Positions 10,226 to 21,694 of a DNA stretch of 64,000 nucleotides are shown one piece after another. Numbering within the stretch: the stretch's first letter is position 1; each line of letters starts with the position of its first letter. The position numbers and the translations under genes are program-made. Under the pieces are notes generated by a model. The model worked only from the letters and a program-made list of their open reading frames with translations. It ran no database searches and was not told where the DNA came from. Origin of the DNA: Hyperoodon ampullatus (taxonomy: Eukaryota > Chordata > Mammalia > Artiodactyla > Ziphiidae); NCBI GenBank assembly GCA_949752795.1, contig OX457061.1, positions 30,136,425 to 30,200,424 of the forward strand, read 5' to 3'.

Positions 10226-11164
10226 CAGATCCTTGTTCTTCAAGTAATAGAACTTTTCTTTTATGGTTACCAGGTGGTCCAAACCATGATAAATAAAATA
10301 CAGTGTTATCAATATTCAGGATTCTGTTTCTTAAGAATTAAACTCTCACTGATGAAACAGTTGCTGAACTACAGAATATTAGTGCCACAAAGGGCTGACT
10401 GCCAATAGCTTATTTTTGGAAAGGCAAGGAAAAAAAGGTTAAAAAAAATGTAAGGTTCCATTTTTTAAAAAATGTAAGGGATGTGGATGCATTGATTTGT
10501 TCTACAAATTACAGATAAATCATGAGCCATTAGAGTCAGCAATAACTGTAGAGGATCTTAAATTATGAAAAAAAAAGTAAATGGTTATTTTCTTCTAAAG
10601 TAGCTATCAAAATGAAGTGTCAGGTTGGAGATCACAGATTGGGTTCCCCACTTTTCCCTTCTCTTCATTTCGTCCGACCCCCAGGCATTTATAATAACTC
10701 CATGATGAAATATTACAGTCATTTCATCTTGAAAGATATATTGCATCCACATGTGGGTCAAGTGATTTAATCTTGATTAGTGCTGTCTAAGGCTTGTCAG
10801 ATGGGTTAGCGATTGGTCATGTATCTCATAGCACCTCTATTAAATCCACTGGGAATTAACATGTTAAATCCATAATCATGCTTTATTGCCTGTATAATCC
10901 TGGGTTAATGGCTAAACGACATTGATTCATTTTTCACATGTTCACCAATGTGAAGTCATATTTTCCCTTAACTAATAATTAACCTTTATAGCTTTATTAA
11001 CTACTTTATTAAATTTAAATGAAATGTTTATTGGAAAGAGTTAATGGGAAGTGTAAACCACAATGATAGTGTGGCCCTGGTGATGTCCTATTCCTGGAAC
11101 TTCTCTATTAAAAAGTTTCATATTACAAATAGTTCATTTTTTATCACAAGGTACCAGTGCTTGT
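10226..11164. other. Unassigned AT-rich DNA
   Basis: No gene, RNA or repeat I can name. Poly(A)-rich patches occur near 10430-10475. Confidence 0.4.
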
Positions 11165-11370
11165 CACTTAATAGGCAGTGTGATATAATAAAATAAGCAA
11201 TGGATTTGGAGTCAGATAGACCTGGGACAAAATTCATATCTAATTGCTTACTAGCTGTGTGACCTTGGGCAAGTTACCTAACATCTCTGAGTCTCAGTTT
11301 CCTTATATGTAACATATAAATAATAATAACTATGCCCAGACTTCTGAGGGTAAAGGAAGTAAATGAAATA
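11165..11370 (+). repeat. MIR, well preserved
   Basis: Sense MIR: GGATTTGGAGTCAGATAGAC, then the core CTAGCTGTGTGACCTTGGGC, then CTCAGTTTCCTTATATGTAA. Confidence 0.9.
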
Positions 11371-12190
11371 GTGGGGAAAATATGAGGGGTAGTAAATTTG
11401 CAAGAGGTAATTTTTATCAGAGTTTCTATTTTGGGTTGAAGCAGTAAGATTTTTGTACTGTGTTCATAAGGAGGAAGAAAACACTGAAGGCCAAAGGATG
11501 GTGTATATTCCTAACTTCTTCTCACCTTCCTCTGCCCCATTGACTAGATATAAACACTACTGTTTCTATATATATAAAAGACTGCTTACATATTTCATAA
11601 AGAATCCCCAGGACTGCCATAGTCAAAACTGTCACCTTGTACAAATTAGAAAAAGGTCCCCCTTGGGCAGGGACGGCCCTGTGGGCATATGGCTTGACAA
11701 GCAAAGAAACTTTTGGGTGGACTGGGGCTCATGGCTTGGTGAGAAGAGCATGGGTTGTGTATCAGGTCCTCTCACCTCTCAGCAGGGCACTCTTGTTCAG
11801 ACCACAACCCACACACCTGCATGTGGTGCCCTGAACCCCAGAGTTTTAACTGGGAATTTGGCTATCTAATTGGAGACAAATTTCCCAGCCTCTGTTGTAA
11901 TTAGTTCCAGCTAATGGGATGTATCCAGAAGTGGTGTCTATAACAACTTCCAATCATCTCCTTAAGCAAATCCTTTGTCCTGTATATTCTCTTCCTTTTT
12001 CCTCTGTCTGGGAAATGGCAGTGATGGAGTAGCCATCTTGGAAACGGCGAGAGAAGCCGTGTTTTGAGGATGGCAGAGCTAGTCCATCAACCAGGAGGGA
12101 ACAGAGTCCTGGGCTGCTCACTTCAAGAATATACATCAACAGAAATAAAATTCTATCATGCTGAAGCCACCATGTGCTGGCATCTTTTTG
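11371..12190. repeat. Probable old LTR-like repeat region
   Basis: From about 11880 the sequence resembles an old MaLR/ERVL-like LTR: GTTCCAGCTAATGGGATGTA, GGAGTAGCCATCTTGGAAAC, and an AGAAATAAAATTCTATCATG then TGAAGCCACC stretch near the end. Family not assigned. The frame at 11453-11869 (138 codons) has no recognised domain and is not called coding. Confidence 0.45.
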
Positions 12191-12899
12191 TTATTTCTAA
12201 CCCATATGGGGCTTTTAGAGCTGAGTTGACGGAGTTATTTTTATGAGGAGTCTGATTTCCACTGACACAAATAATGCTGCTTTGGGTCCCAGGTGGAAAG
12301 GTAAGATGAAGTGTGGAGAGGAGCATGCGGCAGTGCTTTGGCACCAGTGGCAGTGCCCAGGAAGGTAGCAGAGCAATGATGGAGACTGATGCATGACAGG
12401 AGATGGCAGACACCCAAGAATTTTGGCAACGCAGAGGCTCTGCTCAACCGAATTGGCACACGGGAGCTCTTCCTATGGATCCTTCATTATACTCGAGGGA
12501 GAGGAATGTTGCAGCTGGCTCAACTCTGTGTGAGGAGATGATGGGAAGAACAAATTTTGTGTTGCTACTGTTACTCTGACCCCACCTATACTCAAGGGGT
12601 AGGCAGCACCTTGAGTCAATCGGGGTCCAATGAGAAAAACTGGGTCCAATTACACCATTTATTTTGAATAGATGTACTTTACTAAAGGGTACTTGTTTCA
12701 GAAGTGTTCGAAGAGTTAAGAAAGAAAAAAGGAACATGAGATAATACAGAGATTAGGAACTACAGGAAGTTCCTAGGACTGTGAGAAACAGAGAGGAGAT
12801 GTGTTAACAAACCCAGGAGAGTGCTCCCTAGTGGGTGTGGTGGAAGCCACCACAGCTATGGCATCTGCTTCTCAGAGAGTTCATAGCTTCCTGCTGCCC
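12191..12899. other. Unassigned DNA
   Basis: No gene seen. The minus-strand frame at 12444-12737 (97 codons) has no recognisable family. Could be decayed LTR sequence continuing from upstream. Confidence 0.4.
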
Positions 12900-13054
12900 C
12901 AGGGGAGGGGGGAGGAGAGGAGAGAGGAGGGAAAGAGGAGGGGGGAGAGAGAGAGAAAGAAGAGGGATGGAGGGAGGGAGGGATAAAGGGGGAGCATAGA
13001 AACTAAAGAGACCATAAAAACTAAAAACTATAGCAACTAAAGGACCATAAAAAA
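12900..13054. repeat. GA-rich tract and flanking duplicated unit
   Basis: Purine-rich (GGAGA)n/(GGGA)n DNA at about 12900-12985 followed by GCATAGAAACTAAAGAGACC and similar CATAAAAACTAAA units. The same arrangement (GGGA repeat, GATAAAGGGG, CATAGAAACTAAAG) reappears at 13330-13435 on the far side of the SINE. Confidence 0.85.
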
Positions 13055-13064
13055 CTCAAACTCA

Positions 13065-13286
13065 GGGCTTCCCTGGTGGCGCAGTGGTTGAGAGTCCGCC
13101 TGCCGATGCAGGGGACACGGGTTCGTGCCCCGGTCCGGGAGGAACCCACATGCCGCAGAGCGGCTGGGCCCGTGAGCCATGGCCGCTGAGCCTGCGCGTC
13201 CGGAGCCTGTGCTCCACAACGGGAGAGGCCACAACAGTGAGAGGCCTGCGTACCGCAAAAAAAAAAACCCCAAAAACAAAAAAAAC
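13065..13286 (+). mobile_element. CHR-2-type SINE
   Basis: Full-length sense copy. The tRNA-derived head has A-box TGGCGCAGTGG (13077-13087) and B-box GGTTCGTGCCC (13120-13130), the internal RNA polymerase III promoter. The body ends CCTGCGTACCGC before an A-rich tail. Flanked by CTCAAACTCA at 13055-13064 and 13287-13296. CpG sites are retained, suggesting recent origin. Confidence 0.96.
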
Positions 13287-13329
13287 CTCAAACTCAAACC
13301 AGAACTAAAACTGAAAAGACCATAGAAAC

Positions 13330-13408
13330 TAAAGAGAGAGAGAGAAGGAAGGAAGGAAGGAAGGAGGGAGGGAGGAAGGGAGTGAGGGAGGGAGGGAGGG
13401 AGGGAGAG
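13330..13408. repeat. (GGAA)n/(GGGA)n purine tract
   Basis: Tandem GAGA, GGAA and GGGA units, the counterpart of the 12900-12985 tract. Confidence 0.95.
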
Positions 13409-13435
13409 ATAAAGGGGCGCCATAGAAACTAAAGT

Positions 13436-14539
13436 TGAAGGTTGAAATTACATACTCCTAAAGGCAATTCTCATATAACTTTGGAGGAATTACAGGTGAG
13501 AAAGGCTGGAAGCAGGGAAACCAGTAGATTGGAGGTTGTGCCATCCACACAGTCTCTAGAACAATGCTGGGCAGGCAGAGAAACTCCAATTTGTATATGG
13601 TGATCTGGAAATTGAATACAAACTTTTCTGTTTCTTATAGCATCTAATATTCATATTCAATTCTATGTCCCTTTTTAATACACAAGTGTAAGTTCATGGC
13701 ACATAAACAATTTTTTAAGCAGCTAATGATGTTATTATATACTTGACATATACGCCCTTTGTTTCATATTTGTTAAATTTTTCAGAGCATGAACTAGTTT
13801 ATTTCATTGCAACTTATGAAACACTGAATTAAACATAAGCTTGAACGCCAAAGGAAGAATAGAAGCATGTCAAAATTTCGCCTGCTCTTGGTTACATTTA
13901 AATAAAATTGGCTGGCCTTCAGAGATGAACATTTAAGGCTTATCAGTGAATAATTCTAACAAATGAGTGACATACCTATTCAAAGAAATATTCAAAAATG
14001 TACTAATATTTTTGTTGGGACATAGACACCTACTTACTGCATTTTTCAAATCTTTATATTCATTTCGCAAGTAGTCATTCTACCTCAGGTTTTGATGCCG
14101 ACACACACAAATCATACACCTCCACTCTTACTGTGGACCCACACTCCCAAACCCTAGCTCATACAGACGACGAAGGAGTCCTGCTTATTAGGACTGTAGT
14201 GACTATTTAACTATGTGTCAGAGCGGTCCCACAAGACCCACTGACCCTATTACTGTCTTCTCATTCAAATGATGGAGCTTCATTCGTCACATTATTTCAA
14301 AGTGATGCTCCTTTACACCTGACTGGTTTTCCTTGGGTCAATATTACTGACAAATGACTATCTCTTTCAATACTAACCGGTGATAACTCTTAATGTGCCT
14401 TATACTTGCAAAAGATTAAACTTCCAGTGCACTTGCAAACCAAGAGAAGTCATGCCAAGGGATATTTTTAAGTTTCTTGAGTGCCCAGTACTATGCTACA
14501 TAGACAATATACTAACTGTGTAAAGGAATAGCTTCATTT
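13436..14539. other. Unassigned AT-rich DNA
   Basis: No gene, RNA or repeat confidently recognised. Confidence 0.4.
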
Positions 14540-14715
14540 TTGAACGCCTGGCAGCAGGCTGAACATTTTACATACATTATTTCAGCTAGTCCTTTCAATC
14601 ATGCTGAAAGGTATTTTCATGCCTATTTTAAAAATGGGGAGACAGAGACGTGGCAGTCGAGCTAAGATTTAAACTTAGTTCATGTCTAATCTCAACGCCT
14701 TTGCTGCTGAGTACC
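14540..14715 (-). repeat. MIR relic
   Basis: Antisense MIR-like: ACATTTTACATACATTATTT, CCTATTTTAAAAATGGGGAG, then GCTAAGATTTAAACTTAG near the tRNA-like end. Confidence 0.65.
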
Positions 14716-15479
14716 TGGTGTAATCTTAGTATCCTTGCCTTTTAGGGTTAGTCATATCCTTTGGAGGATAAAAGGAAGACCCACGTGACCAGCTGATTGC
14801 TAAATATCTTTCTCATTTGCCTCTATATCCCCATAAACAAATTTCACTGGACATACATGTCTAAGCAAATGCACAGTCAGCAAAGCACCAACCTCCACCT
14901 GCACAGATAAGTCTGCTATTCATGATGTTTTCTACTTTTCTCTATGTGTGCATGCCCTCCGGACCCTTGTCCTGCAATAGTCCCTTGACACCAGATCAAC
15001 CCTCCCCGGGAGAGGGATCAGACAATTAGCTCCAAGGCCACTTGACCACTTCTCTGTCCAAGATTTGTGTCTCTGGTCCCTCTCTTTTCCTTACTCTGCT
15101 TACCCCAAGATTCTCAGCTTTCCTTCCTTTTTTTTATTATGCTGCTTTACTCTGCAGAGTGAGACTCAGTCTCCCAGGATCCCCTCTTTCCATGCTACCC
15201 ACAAACATAAACCATCAGGCCTTTTTGTGTGTGTTTTAACCATTATGAAAACACAGACAGAGGAAGATTAAAAACAAACAAGGGGAAGATACAAAAGTTT
15301 TAAAAGTTTATTATTGCTCCTGATTTCACAATGTTGGAAAGCACATACCTTAAAATCTCTGATTGTGCCCAGCCCTGCCTAAATAGCTGATGACTGTATA
15401 TTGCCAACCTGAGAAAGTCAGAGGCTTGCACACTATGCTCACCTGCTTGATGCCATCTCCTGTGACTCTCACTTGCTTA
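14716..15479. other. Unassigned DNA
   Basis: No coding or RNA feature seen; the overlapping frames at 15042-15271 have no recognised domain. Confidence 0.4.
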
Positions 15480-15900
15480 GCTCATGCTCCAGCTACAGGG
15501 CAGTGAGGCCCGTGCCCCTTTACACTTACCTCCTTTGCACATGCTATTGCCAGTTCGTCCCTACCCAGGCCATGTGAATGTCTCTGTCCTTCAAAAATCA
15601 GTTCCTATTTTGTTTCCCCTGTGAAACCTTTCCTGATTCCCTTGGGCTTCATGAATGGCTCCTTCCATCGTGCTCTGCCTGACATACTTCCTGTCTGACT
15701 CTCTTACAAGCCCTTGTCTCAGTGCATTTGAATCTCGTTTATATGCCTGTGTCTCCTACTTAAATGAGATGTTCTTAATGGCAGGGACCATGTTTTGTTT
15801 ACCCCTGGGTCCCTTTAGCACCTCCTGCAAGTAGCTGGATCTTAGAAAGTATCCCCCAGATTCGTTGAATACATGAATGAATAAATGCACAGATAAATGA
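15480..15900 (+). repeat. L2 LINE 3' end
   Basis: Matches the remembered L2 3' end in order: CTCATGCTCCAGCTACAGGG, CCTTTGCACATGCTATTGCC, AATGGCAGGGACCATGTTTT, then GTTGAATACATGAATGAATA. Confidence 0.8.
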
Positions 15901-16689
15901 ATCCATATGCTTGAGCTGAGGGCAAGTGATTATCATAACCATGTGTCACACATCCCAAGGCCAGGAGGGTGAATAACAGTTATAAAAACTCCTGTGTTTA
16001 TAATGTCCCTATGTACATCATATTGCTATGGGAGCCTGACATTTTATACCAGTTTTTTCTACCTAAGGATATAAAATTGCTCTTCCCTATCAAGGAGAGG
16101 CAGTGTGTCAGTCTGACGTGTGCTCTGTAGCAGAGCAGTACCCTCCACGAAGTGACTGCCTGTCAGCTTGTGACACATTATGGCAGGTGTCACAGCAAGC
16201 CAGCTCTGTTTGGCACAGAGGAGAGTTAATGAAGGAGTCAGGAGGTGATCATCTCAGATGATTCAGACAGTGTGGCTGGGAGTTGGGAGATGGGAGGAAG
16301 AAGCCTCCCTTGCAAGCACATGAAAAGAGGTTCACTTCCAGCCTTAGAGGGGGACAAAGTTATCAGACAAGTGTGCTGCCCCCATATTGGGTAGCCACAG
16401 GCTCTTCTTTATGGGGCCTGTCCTCTTTCTCCCCATAATCTGAAGCAAGCAGCCAAGGTATTCCTAGAGATCATTTGGTATCAGGGCCATCAAAGATAGG
16501 TGACTCTCCTGACCTGTTTTTGGAGAAGATGGGATGTGAAGAAAAGATGGAGACACAGATCCTTTGAAGTCAATTTTGCTGAGAGAGAATTCTCTCTCCT
16601 TCTACTTCCCTATCTTTGGATAATATATTCTTTTATCTGGAAAACAAGTTGTCCCATTAGTTGGAGTTAAACATTTATACTTAATATCT
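15901..16689. other. Unassigned DNA
   Basis: No gene or repeat recognised; composition slightly GC-richer than neighbours. Confidence 0.4.
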
Positions 16690-17150
16690 GGTATTGTGGC
16701 AGATTAAGAAATGGGCTTGCTCTTAAGGAGATTATAGTCAATGGAGAAACACACAAGTTACCCAATGATTATACTGTGGTAAGTGTGATTTACGGAAGAG
16801 CTAAGAACAGGGCACTTACGAACATGCTGGCGGACTCCTAAGTTATAGTCCATGGTTAAGGTAAAGTATCCTGGGAGAGGCAGGACTTGCACTGAGTAAT
16901 AAATATTATCAATGGTTAAACAGGCTGAAAAGAGTAAAAGAGGCTTTTGGGCCAAGTGAACAATATATGTGAAGACATGGGCAACATGACCCTTTGGGAA
17001 TTATTAATTGCCATGGCTGCCACCCAGGCTGGGAAGTAGAGAGTGGGAAAAGATAATGCAGGAGAGTTAGCTTCAGAAAAGATTGTGATGGGTTTTTTAA
17101 GTAATGTCAAGAAGCTTGCATTTTAAGACCTTAAGGAAGTGGTTGAGGAT
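16690..17150 (-). repeat. L2 LINE relic
   Basis: Antisense L2-like: AAGGAGATTATAGTCAATGG, GGCTTTTGGGCCAAGTGAAC, TGGGTTTTTTAAGTAATGTC. Boundaries approximate. Confidence 0.55.
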
Positions 17151-17469
17151 CACAGGCCAACAGTCCAGGTCAATTAGAGGGGATGTGGCCACAGAGAAGA
17201 ATGAAGTTGATGGAGATGCATGTCCTCAAGTTCCTGATTCACAACATGGAATGCAAAGGGCTGGGTTTCCTTGCTGTTCTGACAGGGGAAATCATCAGCC
17301 TATGTATCAATGCCCCAACTGACCAGCTACTAATGTTGTGGTGTTAGACAGATTACAACTGATTTCCAACCCTTTCACTCAAGTCAGTTGCCTTCCATGA
17401 GACTCCTTTTTTTTGGTGGTGGGGGGGGACCTGAAAAGTTGGATAACAATATCTTTCCCACAGCCTTTT

Positions 17470-17556
17470 TGGTGAGTACTAAATAACATACGGGAAAAGT
17501 GAAAAGTGCCTAACATAACATCTGACACATACTTGGTGCTCAACAAATTGTTTGTT
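17470..17556 (+). repeat. MIR 3' fragment
   Basis: GTGCCTAACATAACATCTGA then CACATACTTGGTGCTCAACA matches the MIR 3' portion. Confidence 0.55.
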
Positions 17557-17619
17557 AAACTGTGACACATTTATTAGAACTCTACATAAACACTCCCCAA
17601 CAGAAATTTCTGTGATGAT

Positions 17620-17800
17620 GGAAATGTTTTATGCTCGGCTGTCTAATGCTATAGCCATAAGCAATATGTGGCTATTGACACTTGAAACATGGCTAGTGCA
17701 ACGGCGGAACTGAATTATTAATTTTATTTCATTTTAATTAATTTAAATTTAAGTAGCCACATGTGTGGCAAATGGCTAGCATATTGAACAACACATTTAT
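17620..17800. repeat. Old MER-type repeat (unassigned DNA transposon-like)
   Basis: Contains the common mammalian repeat pattern of AAGTAGCCACATGTG...AATGGCTAGCATATTG and CTTGAAACATGGCTAGTGC. The same family seems present at 31945-32110 and 57360-57480. Confidence 0.45.
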
Positions 17801-18173
17801 TTTCTACAAAACTCTTCACATAATTAAAATGTTTTGTTCTAAAAATATGAAAAACATAAGGTTGGTGATTTCCAAATTTTGATAATGCATTAAAATAACA
17901 TAGATTTTAGTAATTAGTATTCTACTCTACCACTGTGCATTTTGAAATCTCTTGGAGAGAAATAAACCATTTTTTCATGACAATAATTTTGATTTTGACA
18001 ACATGTTTGGATACATGTTATAAAATAAATGAATGATATAATTAATTTCAAAAAAGAAAATTACATAATAGCATATATAATGTGATCTCATTTATTTTGG
18101 AAAGGTATACATCAAAATTTTAATTCTTTATCACTGGAATGTGGGAGTATATGTAATTTGTGATATTGCTCCT

Positions 18174-18261
18174 CTGAATGTTTTATGTTGCTTGAATCTC
18201 TTAAAATGATCAGGTGTCTGAATGTTTTATATTGCTTGAATCTTTTAAGATGATCAGGTGT
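18174..18261. repeat. 44-bp tandem duplication
   Basis: Copy 1 (18174-18217) and copy 2 (18218-18261) both start CTGAATGTTTTAT and end GATCAGGTGT. They differ at three positions, all transitions. The region around (17801-18759) is otherwise unassigned AT-rich DNA. Confidence 0.95.
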
Positions 18262-18774
18262 TAATTTTATAATTTGAACTATTTTGCTTATGTTACAAAA
18301 GTAAAAATGCATTAACCGAAAAGATTCTGGAAAATAAGAATAAGTACCAATTCACAGGAACACCACCTCCATTTATGTCTCCATTTAAGGCATTTAATTT
18401 TGTCTTTCTATTATGAGTAGAGAATCACCCCATCTTGACATAAAGTTAGAGAGAAAAGAGTTAAAGCAACTGGTCTGAGATCCATTCACTTCCTTTACCA
18501 ACAGTATGCTAGTGGGTGAAAGCAAAGATGACAGGTGACCCAGTCTAATCTCCTTGTCAGCATGATAATTAGACCTCCTGGTAAATGATGAAATAATATT
18601 TGCTAGGAGGAAGGTACTTAACTATAGAATGTTCTTAACAGGATGTGTCTGGTTATGCACTGTACATAGAAATTAAATCCATAATCTATGGATTTATAAT
18701 CTATGGTTCCTGTAAAATGGCAGGGACATTGAAAGGACACCCTTGACTAATTCATCAAGAAAGTGGCCCTTCCC

Positions 18775-19078
18775 CATGGACATATATACACTACCAAATG
18801 TAAAATAGATAGCTAGTGGGAAGCAGCCACATAGCACAGGGAGATCAGTTTGGTGCTTTGTGACCACCTAGAAGGGTGGGATAGGGAGGATGGGAGGGAT
18901 AGAGGGAGAAACAAGAGGGAAGAGACATGGGGATATATGTATATGTATAACTGATTCACTTTGATATAAAGCAGAAACTAACACACCATTGTAAAGCAGT
19001 TATACTCCAATAAAGATGTTAAAACAAACAAACAAACAAATAAATAAATAAATAAATAAAATTAAAATATTTTTTTAA
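18775..19078 (+). mobile_element. 5'-truncated L1 (3' UTR only)
   Basis: Only the last part of the L1 3' UTR is present: ATGGACATATATACACTACC to TTATACTCCAATAAAGATG, then an (AAAC)n/(AAAT)n tail. A perfect 15-bp target-site duplication AAAGTGGCCCTTCCC flanks it at 18760-18774 and 19079-19093. A severely truncated insertion of the same L1 group as copies A and B. Confidence 0.95.
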
Positions 19079-19124
19079 AAAGTGGCCCTTCCCTAACAAC
19101 ACTCATCAGCAATTGCTGACTGAG

Positions 19125-20460
19125 TTTCCAGGCTTTCCTAGGCACTGTCCATGGTGCTGGTAATTCAGACGTTAAGACATTCACTGTCCTCAAATGGTTC
19201 ATAATCTAAAAGGACTCAGATAAATAAATAATACAGTGTTGCCAGTGTTAAGATATAAACATAGGTGCTGTGTTAGTACATACAAGAGATAGATACCCAG
19301 CCTGAAAGAATTATGGAAGCTTTCCTTGAAGGGGCGATACCTTAGAGGAAGTGTAGAAGTTAGCTTGGCAAATGCCTATTTGGTGTTCTAGGAGCTCTGA
19401 AAAGATTGATAGTAGAAAGGCACAGATCTATGACAAAGCATGCCATATGGAGAAAGGAAAAGTAGGCCAGGATGCTTACAGCCTTGATCATAAGAAGAAG
19501 ATCAGTGATGGGCCATGATGCAGGAAAGGTAGAAAAGGGAATCCTGAATCTTTTATGTTACTTTGGGAACTTACCAACTATACTGAAAACAAGGGGAGTC
19601 ATTTAAGCAATACAGTGACACAGTCATATTAGTATTCTAGAATGGTTATTGATGGGAAATTGATTAGAAGGAATTAAGGCAGGAAGTTAGGAGGGTTTGT
19701 CAGTGATCAAGGAGAGAAATAACAGGAAGCTGAAATAAGGCAGAGGCAGTGAGGGTGGAGAGATAAGAGTTATTTTGAGAGCCATTTAGGAGGGTCAGTC
19801 TATAAGATTAGATAGATTAAATGTGGGAGGAATAAGAGAGCAGTGAAGAGGATGACTTGTGCGTGGGATTTTGATTTCAGCAGCCAGGTTGATGGATTTA
19901 CCAAATGTATGACCCAATGGAAAAAAAATAATTTAAGGAAAAATGATGAGTTAATTCAGTTTGGTTTTGGAATTTGAGGTGTCTGTGTGTTACAAAAGTA
20001 GAGATATTTAATAAGTACTTATATATGACATGAAGGGTATAGAGATCTAAGCTAAAGATAAAACCTGGAGGTTAAAACTTGCAGGTGAAAGTTGAATTCC
20101 CTAAGAGGGTTAAACATTGATCACATAGGGAAAGAGGGCAAAATGAAATGGGGGCTGGGTCCAAGAACCAATATTCAGGAGATGCAAGAATGAAGGAGTA
20201 GCAGAAGAAAGGAGCCCACATAAGAGGATAGGAAGAGGCCGCCAAAGAGGTAGAATGCAAACGAAGCACTAGGATGCACCGCAAGAGAGAGGAGAAAGGA
20301 ATGGTCCTCAGTGTCAAATACTTCTGAGCTGTTAAGTTTTTAAAAATATCCTGTGTTTTTATAATCGAGGAGATCACTGCCAACTTTGGCAAGAGCAGGT
20401 TATTGATAACAGAAAGTGAAATCCAGGAGTTCTACTGGAAGCCATCTCAAGGGGAGAAGA
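19125..20460 (-). repeat. Long L2-like LINE relic
   Basis: About 1.3 kb of antisense L2-like sequence. Landmarks in order: GGCACTGTCCATGGTGCTGG, GGAAGCTTTCCTTGAAGGGG, GAGGCAGTGAGGGTGGAGAG, GAGCCATTTAGGAGGGTCAG, TCAGTGTCAAATACTTCTGA, CAACTTTGGCAAGAGCAGGT. The longest ancient repeat in the window. Frames inside it are incidental. Confidence 0.65.
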
Positions 20461-20599
20461 GTAGGTTTCCTATTACAGTCTCCTGATTCCTATGAGAGTA
20501 ATTAGGAGTCTCTCTCCTACCCACAGCGTGTGAGACATTGTCTAGAAAGTGATAGATTCTTACTAATCTTTGTTCTCTTATCTTTGGGGAAAATAAAGT

Positions 20600-20715
20600 A
20601 CTAACTCGATTCTCCCTGGTCTCAGATTTACAGTAAGAAGAGCTTAGCTCAAATCTTGGTCCCACCATTTTTAGCTTTGTGACCTTGATTGTATCTCTTA
20701 ATTATTTGTTTCTTA
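20600..20715 (+). repeat. MIR fragment
   Basis: GCTCAAATCTTGGTCCCACC then TAGCTTTGTGACCTTGATTG matches the MIR core. Confidence 0.65.
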
Positions 20716-20724
20716 AAGGGAGGT

Positions 20725-20831
20725 AGGTGGACCAGCTGCAAAGCACCACCTGGGAGCTTGTTAGGAATGCATACTCCCAGGCCCCACCAACAGCCTGCTG
20801 AACCAGAATCTGCATTTTAACAAGATTTTTT
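20725..20831. mobile_element. MER5A-type hAT relic, left part
   Basis: GGACCAGCTGCAAAGCACCA, CCCAGGCCCCACCAACAGCC and CTGAACCAGAATCTGCATTT match MER5A. It is interrupted by a SINE and resumes at 21033. Confidence 0.75.
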
Positions 20832-21032
20832 TTTTTTTTTGCGGTATGCAGGCCTTTCACTGTTGTGGCCTCTCCCGTTGCGGAACACAGGCTCCGGACG
20901 CGCAGGCTCAGCGGCCATGGTTCACAGGCCCAGCTGCTCCGCGGCATGTGCGATCTTCCCGGACCGGGGCACAAACCCATGTTCCCTGCATCAGCAGGCG
21001 GACTCTCAACCACTGCGCCACCAGGGAAGCCC
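20832..21032 (-). mobile_element. CHR-2-type SINE inside MER5A
   Basis: Antisense full-length SINE: poly(T), GCGGTATGCAGGCC, to GGGAAGCCC. Target-site duplication TAACAAGATTTTTT at 20818-20831 and 21033-21046. Confidence 0.95.
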
Positions 21033-21085
21033 TAACAAGATTTTTTGATACTAAGGCACATAAAGTTTGAAAAGCATGGACTTAA
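21033..21085. mobile_element. MER5A-type hAT relic, right part
   Basis: Includes the SINE duplication copy, then GGCACATAAAGTTTGAAAAG, which matches the MER5A terminal end. Confidence 0.6.
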
Positions 21086-21259
21086 TAAATTAAATTCTAC
21101 TTTTCCCAACTAAAAAATGGGATGTAACACCAAATAGATTTTTGTTAAAACTAATTAATAAAGTGAAAGTAATACCAATGTGTAGTATCCCTGGAGCCTA
21201 CTGCTCAATGCTATAGAGATAAGAGAAAATAAAAAGGGAAAAACCAAATACTTCTTGTA

Positions 21260-21272
21260 CCATTACCTTCCT
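21260..21272. repeat. Target-site duplication of L1 copy B, left
   Basis: CCATTACCTTCCT; the right copy at 27084-27096 is CCATTTCCTTCCT (one mismatch in 13). Confidence 0.75.
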
Positions 21273-21694
21273 TTTTCATTCATTTATTTTTAATTTTTAA
21301 ATTTTCATTTTATGTATTTAAAAATTTTTTAACATCTTTATTGGAGTATAATTGCTTTACAATGTTGTGTTAGTTTCTGCTGTATAACAAAGTCAATCAG
21401 CTATACGTATACATATATCCCAATAACCCCTCCCTCTTGAGTCTCCCTCCCGCCCTCCCTATCCCACCCATCTAGGTGGTCACACAGCACTGAGCTGATC
21501 TCCCTGTGCTATGCAGCTGCTTCCCACTAGCTATCTATTTTACATTTGGTAGTGTATATATGTCAATGCTACTCTCTCACTTCGTCCCAGCTTGCCCTTC
21601 CACTTCCCTGTGTCCTCAAGTCCATTCTCTACGTCTGCATCTTTTTTCCTCTCCTGCCCCTAGGTTCATTAGAACCATGTTTTGTTTTGTTTTT

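Noticed and set aside
11453..11869. 138-codon frame
   Set aside because: No domain, no splice or start context, and the adjoining sequence looks like an old LTR repeat.
13065..13140. tRNA gene signal (A-box and B-box)
   Set aside because: These are the internal promoter boxes of a CHR-2 SINE; no cloverleaf with acceptor stem is supported. The same applies at 57017 and the antisense copies.
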